Positions 1-7,133 of a stretch of DNA of 64,000 bases are shown here, in pieces. Origin of the DNA: Balneola sp. (GTDB lineage Bacteria; Bacteroidota; Rhodothermia; Balneolales; Balneolaceae); assembly GCA_002694685.1 (NCBI GenBank), contig NZMW01000011.1, positions 110,523-174,522 on the forward strand, written 5' to 3'. Every line of letters begins with the position of its first letter. The stretch's first letter is position 1. Made by a program: the position numbers and the translations under genes. A model generated the notes under the pieces. The model did no database searches, was not told where the DNA came from, and saw nothing but the letters and a program-made list of their open reading frames with translations.

Positions 1-540
1 CAAGAATGGCGGGAATGGTTGACTGTCAATCATAAAAAGAAGAAATCAATCTGGCTGATTTTATACAAAAAGAACTCCGATGAACCGACCATCTCCTGGA
101 GTGAAGCTGTTGATGAAGCCCTGTGCTTTGGATGGATTGACAGCACACGGAGAGCCATCGACGACGAGAAGTACATGCAGTATTTTTGCCCTAGAAAAGA
201 AAAAAGTATCTGGTCAAAAATAAACAAAGAGAAAGTTAAGAAGCTCAAAGAAGCTGGCTTAATGACTAAGTCTGGCCTGAAAATCATTGAAACGGCAAAG
301 CAAAATGGTTCCTGGACTATTCTGGATGGAGTTGAAGCCCTGATTATTCCCGATGATTCAGAAAAGGAATTCCACAAAAATTCAGGATCAAAGGAATTCT
401 TTCTAAGCTTGAGTAAATCTGACCGAAAACGCCTGTTGTACTGGCTTGTATCGTGCAAGAAAAAAGAAACCCGGGAAAAGCGGATTGGCGAAATTATAAA
501 GCATGCGGCCAACAATCAGAAGCCGCCTGCTTTTAGATAA
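1..540 (+). CDS. YdeI/OmpD-associated family protein, 5' end cut by window edge
   Basis: The reading frame is open to base 1 and reads QEWREWLTVNHKKKK before the first possible internal start (TTG at 19), so the gene begins outside the window. The remaining 179 codons match the YdeI/OmpD-associated (bacteriocin-protection) family: the N-terminal REWL..NH...K.IWL.LYKK block, the hallmark EALCFGWIDS near residue 39, and YMQYFCPRKEKSIWSKIN near residue 60. The C-terminus is basic, as is usual for the family. The biochemical role of the family is poorly defined; E. coli YdeI has been linked to stress and polymyxin resistance. A more distant YdeI/DUF1905-type gene lies at 15318-15827. Family call is firm, function is not. 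Confidence 0.88.
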   Translation, partial: QEWREWLTVNHKKKKSIWLILYKKNSDEPTISWSEAVDEALCFGWIDSTRRAIDDEKYMQYFCPRKEKSIWSKINKEKVKKLKEAGLMTKSGLKIIETAKQNGSWTILDGVEALIIPDDSEKEFHKNSGSKEFFLSLSKSDRKRLLYWLVSCKKKETREKRIGEIIKHAANNQKPPAFR

Positions 541-598
541 TACGGCAGGATGGTACTTCTATCCCAACCACTCGTTTCAAGTACGTAAAGCATAAGTA

Positions 599-731
599 GT
601 CATCCCGAATTTATTTCGGGATCTTAAGATGTGGCTAGAAGTTATACGGTTATTCTATTGATTGTTTGAGGCTTCAAAGGCTACTCCGTCCAAGAGACCT
701 CACAAAGATCCTGAAATAAATTCAGGATGAC
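599..731. repeat. 133-bp element with self-complementary terminal inverted repeats (MITE/REP-like)
   Basis: The left end at 599-624 contains atcccgaa-tttat-ttcgggat, itself a hairpin. The right end at 706-731 is its inverted copy with two transitions (atcctgaa-taaat-ttcaggat). The roughly 80 bp between them holds no ORF. Both the terminal pairing and the internal hairpins suggest a non-autonomous mobile or REP-like element sitting between the YdeI-like gene and the C26 peptidase gene. Confidence 0.65.
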
Positions 732-801
732 GACATCGTCGTTAAACAGCGTCTTACAGGTTGTCTTTGTTACATGACAGCCCATAAAATCCATGCTCTC
801 T

Positions 802-1575
802 TTACCGCGCCGCATTCACCAACTGCTTAAAAATATTTCGCTGTCGGGAAATTTGGATGAGATATTCCGGATGCCACTGCACCCCAATCATAAACGGATA
901 TCCTGAATGTTCGATCGCCTGCGTGATGCCAGTATTCAATTCTTCACACGCAACCTCAATACCCTCTCCGGGTTTATCTATGGCTTGGTTATGAAGTGCA
1001 TTCACGTTGCAGACATCCGTTTGGAGCAGCTCACATAACTTGGTATGATCTTTAATCTTAATCCGCTTTTTGGGAAATATGGAAGAAACCTGCGCTTTCT
1101 CTGCATAAAACCCCCGAATGTCCTGATGCAAAGTCCCTTTGAAATGCACATTCATAAGTTGCATCCCGCGGCAAATTCCCAATACGGGAATACCTTTTTC
1201 AATGGCATCACTCAGATATCCAAGTTCTAGCGCATCCCGCTCTAAATCGATGGGTGATCTTTTAGTATGCTGAAAATAGCGAGCCAGCCAGTAGAGTGGA
1301 AAAAACAAGATGGAGAGCAGCCACTCGAAGATGGTCCGCTTATCTTTAGCCAGCGTTGCTTTCACGATCCGCTGCTGACCATATTTCAGCGGCTCAACAT
1401 CGGCACCGCCACCAATTATAAGTCCGTCAATTTGATCGATACTTCTGGGTGTTTCCGTTGTAATTCGAAGAGGTTTCCCTCCTTGCAGTATGATCGAGAG
1501 GGCTGTAAAAATCCATGCACCTGTCCCACCTTCCTTAGGACCCGTAACTCCTATTGTAGGTTCACGATCTTTCAT
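802..1575 (-). CDS. Gamma-glutamyl-gamma-aminobutyrate hydrolase-like class I glutamine amidotransferase (peptidase C26)
   Basis: 257 aa of the class I glutamine amidotransferase fold. Visible motifs are the GLIIGGGADVEP block near residue 52, the nucleophile elbow GICRGMQLMN with the catalytic Cys near residue 137, and GVQWHPE near residue 233 carrying the catalytic His and Glu. This is the PuuD/peptidase C26 arrangement, known to hydrolyse gamma-glutamyl amides. It starts with ATG inside the 3' end of the upstream amidoligase gene (14-bp overlap), so the two are translationally coupled. Inferred role: removing or editing the amide linkage made by the partner amidoligase. The substrate is unknown. 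Confidence 0.88.
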   Translation of the reverse strand: MKDREPTIGVTGPKEGGTGAWIFTALSIILQGGKPLRITTETPRSIDQIDGLIIGGGADVEPLKYGQQRIVKATLAKDKRTIFEWLLSILFFPLYWLARYFQHTKRSPIDLERDALELGYLSDAIEKGIPVLGICRGMQLMNVHFKGTLHQDIRGFYAEKAQVSSIFPKKRIKIKDHTKLCELLQTDVCNVNALHNQAIDKPGEGIEVACEELNTGITQAIEHSGYPFMIGVQWHPEYLIQISRQRNIFKQLVNAAR

Positions 1576-2563
1576 TGTCTACCCATCTTTGCATTAGCTT
1601 TACCCATTTCTTTTTCATGCTGAATAACGACTTATCATCCATTTCTAAAAAAGCTTTTGAATATCGTTTTAGTGCCTGCTCATCATCCGCTAATTTCTCT
1701 ACCAGCCACCATCGGTTCCATTCCTGTGCAAGCGACCATTCTTCATTTTCTATCGAGCAGTTTGGAAGCCTATAATGAAAAGTGGGCCGGGCTGAAGTCA
1801 ACTCCTCTTCAAGATGACTTTGCGTGAATTCTTCATCCATAAACATAAAAGCAGGCAACAGGTCAAGCGGACGGTTTCTGGAATTCTCATACTCAAAATA
1901 GTCTTTGATCAGCGTTTTCAGGTCAGGCTGATATTCCGGTCTGAGAATATGCCGGATGTACTTCATCTCATACTCGTTGATGTAAGGCGTCAGCTTTCGG
2001 CTGATATCAATTTCTGCATCCTGCCGAATCCAGGCGTCCAGCATCACATATGCCTTCAGATGCCTCGCAATACTTTCTGCTGTCAGTTCCGGTACTTCCG
2101 GGTTGATGTGTAACCCAAAGGCATAGAAAAATGAACTTCCTGTTCCCTTAGCTTTCCATTCGCGTAGTTTATCAACCAGCTTATCTAATTCATTAAGCCG
2201 TGAAAGAGGAATCGGCGGCGTTATAATCTCAAAGGGGACTACCGTTGAAGCCATGCCCCGAAGGGTGTCTTCAAGCTTGTCTTTATTCTTTAATTTCTTC
2301 ACATCAATCCCGACCGACTCCAGGACCTTCTCATATTTCTTATTCAGAAAAAGACTGGCGTCCAGTTCCAACGAGAAAGTACCGAACCGGGTGTCCTGAA
2401 TTTCGAATTCATACCCGCTGATTTGGTTTACCTTGCCGCCGTACAGCTCCACAATCATCTCAGCAGCATCGATCATTTCAACACCGGTAAATTCAAATTC
2501 GAAACCGGCCGACCGTTCTTCACCGTCCTGATTTGTTGGTTTTGGGGGATTTTTAAACTTCAA
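1562..2563 (-). CDS. Putative amidoligase (Amidoligase_2 family, COOH-NH2 ligase)
   Basis: 333 aa. The N-terminal AGFEFEFTGVEM segment is the glutamine-synthetase-like Glu-x-Glu metal-binding strand seen in the predicted amidoligase family, and FEIITPPIPL near residue 116 matches the second conserved block. Members of this family are predicted ATP-dependent ligases that join carboxyl and amino groups of peptides or amino acids. The start is TTG at 2563, preceded by a good AAGGA ribosome site; there is no nearby ATG. It overlaps the C26 hydrolase gene by 14 bp. Such ligase/amidotransferase pairs are known from comparative genomics. The product, a peptide tag or small metabolite, cannot be told from sequence. 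Confidence 0.82.
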   Translation of the reverse strand: MKFKNPPKPTNQDGEERSAGFEFEFTGVEMIDAAEMIVELYGGKVNQISGYEFEIQDTRFGTFSLELDASLFLNKKYEKVLESVGIDVKKLKNKDKLEDTLRGMASTVVPFEIITPPIPLSRLNELDKLVDKLREWKAKGTGSSFFYAFGLHINPEVPELTAESIARHLKAYVMLDAWIRQDAEIDISRKLTPYINEYEMKYIRHILRPEYQPDLKTLIKDYFEYENSRNRPLDLLPAFMFMDEEFTQSHLEEELTSARPTFHYRLPNCSIENEEWSLAQEWNRWWLVEKLADDEQALKRYSKAFLEMDDKSLFSMKKKWVKLMQRWVDNERS

Positions 2564-2740
2564 TTATTCCTTCTTTTTGTTATTCAATCAGCTTAAACAG
2601 ATGTCAGGTTATATTCAATCCACAATATTTCTCACTCTAATACTTATAACCTATTACATATATGATAGCTATGTCTAACATACTTGGATATTAACATTCA
2701 TTTTTTAAATTACAGTAACCAACAATAATTGGACAGCTTC

Positions 2741-3100
2741 ATGACAACAAAACAAACAATTGAAGAATTTTTCGAGGAGCAATTTCAAAATACATCCCAA
2801 TTTTTTCTCTATAAGGATAAACAGTTACTTAAAGATGGAAAGTACCAAGAATTTGCCCATGAGCAGCTAGATAAAGCTAAGAATATCTTCTGGTCAGTTG
2901 GTGCCGGTTTATTGATGGCTACCTGGTATGGAATAACCAGCTTTATCAATTACGGTACCGATCCTACAGTTATTAATTTAGCAATGGGATTATTTTGTTG
3001 GTTTGGCTTCATGGCCGGCTTACTCTTTAGTTGCAAAGAATATTACACCATCAAAAGTTCTATGACCTTACTTATCAAACTTATGGATGAAAAGGAGTAG
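2741..3100 (+). CDS. Small membrane protein of unknown function
   Basis: 119 aa from the ATG at 2741; a TTG 12 bp upstream is in frame but ATG is the likelier start. The N-terminal half is hydrophilic (TTKQTIEEFFEEQFQ), followed by two hydrophobic segments, roughly residues 51-69 (FWSVGAGLLMATWYGI) and 75-96 (VINLAMGLFCWFGFMAGLLF), and a short charged tail ending LMDEKE. It probably spans the inner membrane twice with both ends in the cytoplasm. I recognise no family. It stands alone between an AT-rich leader and the uup gene. Confidence 0.65.
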   Translation: MTTKQTIEEFFEEQFQNTSQFFLYKDKQLLKDGKYQEFAHEQLDKAKNIFWSVGAGLLMATWYGITSFINYGTDPTVINLAMGLFCWFGFMAGLLFSCKEYYTIKSSMTLLIKLMDEKE

Positions 3101-3271
3101 CATTCTCTTTGTTGAAGATTGCATACTTATTCCCCTCATATGTTGACGATTGGTATATGATCTTCAGATTGTAGTAACCCACCATTTCTTTTCTATATCT
3201 CTTGCTTAAATCCCGCTATAAAATCCGTATTTTAGGGCTTCATCAACTGAGTTCTAATTCCCAATTTTTTC

Positions 3272-5167
3272 ATGACCTACCTTTCAACCGAAAACCTTTC
3301 CAAACATTTTGGAATTAAACCTCTGTTTGAGGACCTCACCTTTGGCATTTCACGAGGTGATAAAACCGCCCTTATTGCTCCCAACGGAACAGGAAAGTCC
3401 ACCCTCCTGAAAATTTTAGCCGGTGAGATGGAACCCGATAGCGGGAAAGTCATGACCCGAAATGGAATTCAGGTTGGCTTTTTGGCACAGGAGCCGGATA
3501 TGGATGAAAGCATGACCATCAGCGAATTCATTGCGCACGGAAACTCAGAAAAAATCCGGGTTGTCCAGCGATATGATAAAGCCGTTCGTGACCAAGCCGA
3601 AGACTTCAACACACAAAACCAGCAAGCGTTTGAGAAAGCTTCAGCTGCCATGGATGCCGCCGAGGCCTGGGATGTGGAACAGCAAATGGAACAGATTTTG
3701 GGCGTCCTCAACATCCACGATCTGGATCAATCTATCGGTTCTCTTTCTGGTGGGGAAAGAAAAAGAGTAGCACTCGCTTTTGTGCTTTTGGATGAACCTG
3801 ATTTGCTGATTTTAGATGAGCCGACTAACCACCTGGATGTGGAAATGATTGAGTGGCTGGAATCCTATCTCGCCAAGAGCAAGATGACCCTCCTGATGGT
3901 TACTCACGATCGCTATTTTCTGGATCGGGTGTGTAATCATATTCTGGAGCTGGATTACGGGAAGCTCTATCATCACAAAGGGAATTACGAATACTATTTA
4001 GAGAAGAAAGCTGAGCGGGAAGAAGTGGAGGCGACCGAGATCGCCAAAGCCGGCAAGCTGATGAAAAAGGAGCTGGAGTGGATGCGCCGCGGACCTAAGG
4101 CCCGAACAACCAAGTCTAAATCCCGAATCAAAGATTTTTATAAGACTAAAGAAAAGGCCAATGCAGGGCGGGAAGAAAGTGAACTGCAGCTGGATGTGAA
4201 CATGAGCCGCATGGGCAGTAAAGTGTTGGAAGTTGAAAACCTTTCCAAAGCATTTGAAGACACTGTTATCTTGGATGATTTCAGCTATCAGTTTTTGCAA
4301 GGTGAACGCATTGGAATTCTTGGTAAGAATGGAGTTGGTAAAAGCACCTTTTTGAAAATATTAATGGGAGAAGAACCTGCTGACTCGGGTCAGGTAGAAA
4401 CCGGCGAGACCATCGTATTCGGTCATTATCAACAGCAGGGTATTGAAATTGATGAGTCGAAACGGGTAATCGAAGTTATTAAGGAAGTTGCTGAAGTGAT
4501 TGAGCTCGCCAATGGAGATCGTATCACAGCTTCTCAGTTTCTCGAGCATTTTATGTTTCCTTCCAAAATGCAGTACACCCCGGTAGAAAAACTCAGTGGT
4601 GGCGAAAAGCGCAGGCTCGGACTGATGATGGTGCTTATTAAAAACCCGAATTTCTTAATTCTGGATGAGCCCACCAATGACCTTGATCTGCTCACCTTGA
4701 ATAAACTCGAAGATTTTCTCATGAATTTTGGCGGCTGCCTGATCATCGTTTCTCACGATCGCTTTTTCATGGATAAACTTGTAGATCATTACTTTGTATT
4801 TGAAGGTCAGGGCGCCATTCAGGACTTTCACGGCACCTACGATGAATACCGGGAGCAAGTACTGGCTAAGGTCAGCAACGGCTCTGACAGCAAAAAGAAA
4901 AAGACGCCGGCTCAAAAACCAAAGCAGGAAAAAGAGAAGCCTAAAGAAGAACCCAAAAAGCTCAGTTATAATGAGCGCCGGGAGTTCAATAAGCTGGAGA
5001 AAGAGATTGCCCAGATGGAAAAGGAGAAAACCGAACTTGAAAAATCAATGAGTGCCGGAAATTTGGATTATGAGGAACTGAGCGAACTTTCTCAGAAATT
5101 TGAGCAGCTGAAAGAAGAGCTTGAAGAAAAAGAATTAGTTTGGCTGGAACTTGCCGAACGAGCTTAA
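3272..5167 (+). CDS. uup: ABC-F family ATPase, Uup type
   Basis: 631 aa with two ABC ATPase domains and no membrane segments. Domain 1 (about 4-255) has Walker A APNGTGKST and signature LSGGE; domain 2 (about 317-540) has Walker A GKNGVGKST and LSGGE. The linker between them contains the basic RRGPKARTTKSKSR helix. The last ~70 residues form a charged coiled coil (LEKEIAQMEKEKTELEKSM), the C-terminal DNA/RNA-binding domain typical of Uup. Length is close to E. coli Uup. ABC-F proteins of this type act on ribosomes and influence genome stability; antibiotic-resistance ABC-Fs usually lack this tail. ATG start chosen because MTYLSTENLSKHF aligns with the family start. Confidence 0.9.
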   Translation: MTYLSTENLSKHFGIKPLFEDLTFGISRGDKTALIAPNGTGKSTLLKILAGEMEPDSGKVMTRNGIQVGFLAQEPDMDESMTISEFIAHGNSEKIRVVQRYDKAVRDQAEDFNTQNQQAFEKASAAMDAAEAWDVEQQMEQILGVLNIHDLDQSIGSLSGGERKRVALAFVLLDEPDLLILDEPTNHLDVEMIEWLESYLAKSKMTLLMVTHDRYFLDRVCNHILELDYGKLYHHKGNYEYYLEKKAEREEVEATEIAKAGKLMKKELEWMRRGPKARTTKSKSRIKDFYKTKEKANAGREESELQLDVNMSRMGSKVLEVENLSKAFEDTVILDDFSYQFLQGERIGILGKNGVGKSTFLKILMGEEPADSGQVETGETIVFGHYQQQGIEIDESKRVIEVIKEVAEVIELANGDRITASQFLEHFMFPSKMQYTPVEKLSGGEKRRLGLMMVLIKNPNFLILDEPTNDLDLLTLNKLEDFLMNFGGCLIIVSHDRFFMDKLVDHYFVFEGQGAIQDFHGTYDEYREQVLAKVSNGSDSKKKKTPAQKPKQEKEKPKEEPKKLSYNERREFNKLEKEIAQMEKEKTELEKSMSAGNLDYEELSELSQKFEQLKEELEEKELVWLELAERA

Positions 5168-5174
5168 AAATGAC

Positions 5175-5206
5175 TTCATCCGACGACTCCCAGTTCGTCT
5201 GATGAA
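5175..5206. repeat. Hairpin just after uup
   Basis: Arms ttcatccgacga (5175-5186) and tcgtctgatgaa (5195-5206) pair over 12 bp with one mismatch around an 8-nt loop. It starts 8 bp after the uup stop codon. There is no T-run, so a role as an intrinsic terminator is doubtful; it may be a repeat or an mRNA 3'-end hairpin. Confidence 0.5.
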
Positions 5207-5253
5207 TGGGAAAGGCACAACCTCTTTACCAACTTTTCTTGCTCCTTTCAATC

Positions 5254-5307
5254 GTCAGACCACTTCGAGGTAGGGTTTAACTTTACAGCTTAGTTCAGTG
5301 GTCGGAG
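5254..5307. repeat. Inverted repeat of the gtcagaccac/gtggtcgga family
   Basis: gtcagaccact (5254-5264) and agtggtcggag (5297-5307) form an imperfect inverted repeat with a 32-nt spacer. The same core occurs at 12446-12507. It lies in the uup-SIMPL intergenic region and is followed by a short T-run (gggtttttggg), so it could also act in termination. Confidence 0.5.
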
Positions 5308-5397
5308 GGTTTTTGGGAAATGGAACAATACTTGCCTCCACATACTATTATCCAACAAGTTAGTATCTTACTTTTTTTCTAAATCAAGAAACACATC

Positions 5398-6117
5398 ATG
5401 GATATATCGAACAACCGAGGAGTAGTCATTCTCGGGATCTGCATTTTTTTGGGTTTAGCTTCGCTTGGGTTTCTTCTCAGCAATGCTGCCATCACTTATA
5501 AAGAATATGAGCGTTCTGTCACCGTAAAAGGACTGGCGGAACGTGAGCAACTTGCTGATGTCGTCATCTGGCCCATACAGTTTACCGAAGCCAGTAATCA
5601 GCTACAGGATATCTATGTATCCCTTGATCAAAGTCAGCAAAAAATTAAAGACTTCCTGATTCAGAATGGTGTTAATGAAGATGAGATCTCAACCTCCTCT
5701 CCCTTTGTTACCGACAAATCTGCTCAGCAATATGGGGGCGGGCAAAGTCCAGAGTATCGATATGTAGCCGACCAAACCGTTACGGTATATTCAGAAAATG
5801 TGCTTGAAGTACGAAAGATCATGAATAAGCTGGCTGAACTTGGGAAACAAGGTGTTGCGCTTACCGGAAATGAGTATCAGGTCAGAACGGAATACCTATA
5901 TAACAGCCTGAATGACATCAAGCCAGAAATGATTGAAGAATCAACAAAAGAGGCTCGCAAAGTAGCACAGAAATTTGCCGAAGATTCGGACAGTAAACTC
6001 GGCAAAATTAAAACCGCCTATCAGGGGCAATTCAGTATTTCGCCGCGAGATAATAATAATCCCCACATCAAAAATATTAGGGTCGTTTCTACCGTAGTCT
6101 ATTATTTATCGGATTGA
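5398..6117 (+). CDS. SIMPL domain-containing (DUF541) exported protein
   Basis: 239 aa. Residues 9-31 form a single hydrophobic segment (VVILGICIFLGLASLGFLLS) that is a signal anchor or uncleaved signal. The rest matches the SIMPL/DUF541 family: YERSVTVKGLAEREQLADVV near residue 38, a KIKDFLIQNGVNEDEIS block near 82, and the C-terminal region where SIMPL proteins carry a conserved ...EARKVAQKFAEDS helix. SIMPL proteins (YggE, BP26) are periplasmic or envelope-bound oligomers associated with stress; no enzymatic activity is established. The gene is monocistronic by spacing. Confidence 0.85.
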   Translation: MDISNNRGVVILGICIFLGLASLGFLLSNAAITYKEYERSVTVKGLAEREQLADVVIWPIQFTEASNQLQDIYVSLDQSQQKIKDFLIQNGVNEDEISTSSPFVTDKSAQQYGGGQSPEYRYVADQTVTVYSENVLEVRKIMNKLAELGKQGVALTGNEYQVRTEYLYNSLNDIKPEMIEESTKEARKVAQKFAEDSDSKLGKIKTAYQGQFSISPRDNNNPHIKNIRVVSTVVYYLSD

Positions 6118-6205
6118 CCACAACCGGGGTTCTGTTTCCATTCCATTGTGATGTGAAATCAAATCCCGTTATCTTTAGAAAAATTCAGCTAAAAATAAAT
6201 TCATC

Positions 6206-6550
6206 ATGCCTACCGTAAAACTATTGAAAATTGCTCATGGCCGGAGCGGCGATAAAGGAAATGGAAGTAATGTCGGTATCATCGCTCGTCATCCGGATAT
6301 CTATCCCTTCCTGCAAAAAGAACTGACTGCAGACCGTATTAAAGAGCACATGAAATATGTCTGCAAAGGTGATGTTGAGCGATATGAGCTTCCTAATATT
6401 GGAGCGCTGAATTTTCTGCTTAACAAAAGTCTTGGCGGCGGAGGTACGGTTTCCCTTAAGCTGGATGCACAGGGTAAAACGCACGCTTCTCAGGTTCTTC
6501 GTATGGATATTGATGTTCCGGAAGAGTTGCTTAAGCTGGTAGAGAATTAG
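6206..6550 (+). CDS. AtuA-related C-terminal-like (ferredoxin-fold) protein
   Basis: 114 aa. The sequence LKIAHGRSGDKGNGSNVGIIAR at the N-terminus and FLLNKSLGGGGTVSLKLDAQGK near residue 70 match the small domain found at the C-terminus of AtuA (acyclic terpene utilisation) proteins, here as a stand-alone protein. GRSGDKGN is the family signature. Function of the stand-alone form is not known to me. It is convergent with the DUF2911 gene, whose stop lies 4 bp away. Confidence 0.75.
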   Translation: MPTVKLLKIAHGRSGDKGNGSNVGIIARHPDIYPFLQKELTADRIKEHMKYVCKGDVERYELPNIGALNFLLNKSLGGGGTVSLKLDAQGKTHASQVLRMDIDVPEELLKLVEN

Positions 6551-6554
6551 TTAG

Positions 6555-7133
6555 TTACTCCCCATAAAATCGTATAGGAATATCCACCTGTATGAGGTCC
6601 CATTTCAACTTCATGGTTGTCATACTATACTCTGGCTTGGTGAATTCGATGGTGAAAGCTTCGACAGGTGTCTCTAAGTTTTTGACCGGAAAATTCATTC
6701 GTTTGTAGTCTCGCTCGGGCTTGTATTCAAAAGCTCCCCATTGCCCCAGTTCGTGATTTAAGATAATCGTAAACTCTTCGGGACCCGGTATGGCAAACAA
6801 GGCATAAGTGCCCTGCTTAATTGCCTGATCTCCCATCAAAATAGGCTCTGTGATTGTTATTTCCGTAGCTTCGTTAGCTCCGGCTCTCCATACTTCTCCC
6901 CAAGCTTCTAAGTCGCCGAAAATAGTTCTTCCCCGGCGATACGGCTGCCCATACACTACTTTGATATAAGTACCATCTTGCTTCACCGAAGCGATAGCGA
7001 TAGGACTTTTTCGATTTACTTCCTCGGCAGTCTGTGAAAAGTCCGTTTTATCAAGATTACATCCTGAGAAAAATGTCAGGCTTGAAATTCCAAGCAGCAG
7101 AAAGAAGAACCAAAGAGTTTTAGTATGGATCAA
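6555..7133 (-). CDS. DUF2911 domain lipoprotein
   Basis: 192 aa. The N-terminus has a lipoprotein signal ending LTFFSGC (lipidated Cys about residue 25). The mature part matches DUF2911: IKVVYGQPYRRGRTIFGDL near residue 57, WRAGANEATEI near 82, and QGTYALFAIPG near 107. DUF2911 proteins are exported proteins of unknown function, common in Bacteroidota. The start is TTG at 7133, overlapping the stop of the upstream 977-aa gene (TTGA); no in-frame ATG lies before the signal peptide, so translational coupling is likely. Confidence 0.85.
   Translation of the reverse strand: MIHTKTLWFFFLLLGISSLTFFSGCNLDKTDFSQTAEEVNRKSPIAIASVKQDGTYIKVVYGQPYRRGRTIFGDLEAWGEVWRAGANEATEITITEPILMGDQAIKQGTYALFAIPGPEEFTIILNHELGQWGAFEYKPERDYKRMNFPVKNLETPVEAFTIEFTKPEYSMTTMKLKWDLIQVDIPIRFYGE

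Noticed and set aside
30..515. 161-aa ORF on the minus strand opposite the first gene
   Set aside because: It is the antisense shadow of the YdeI-family gene and shows no protein-family features.
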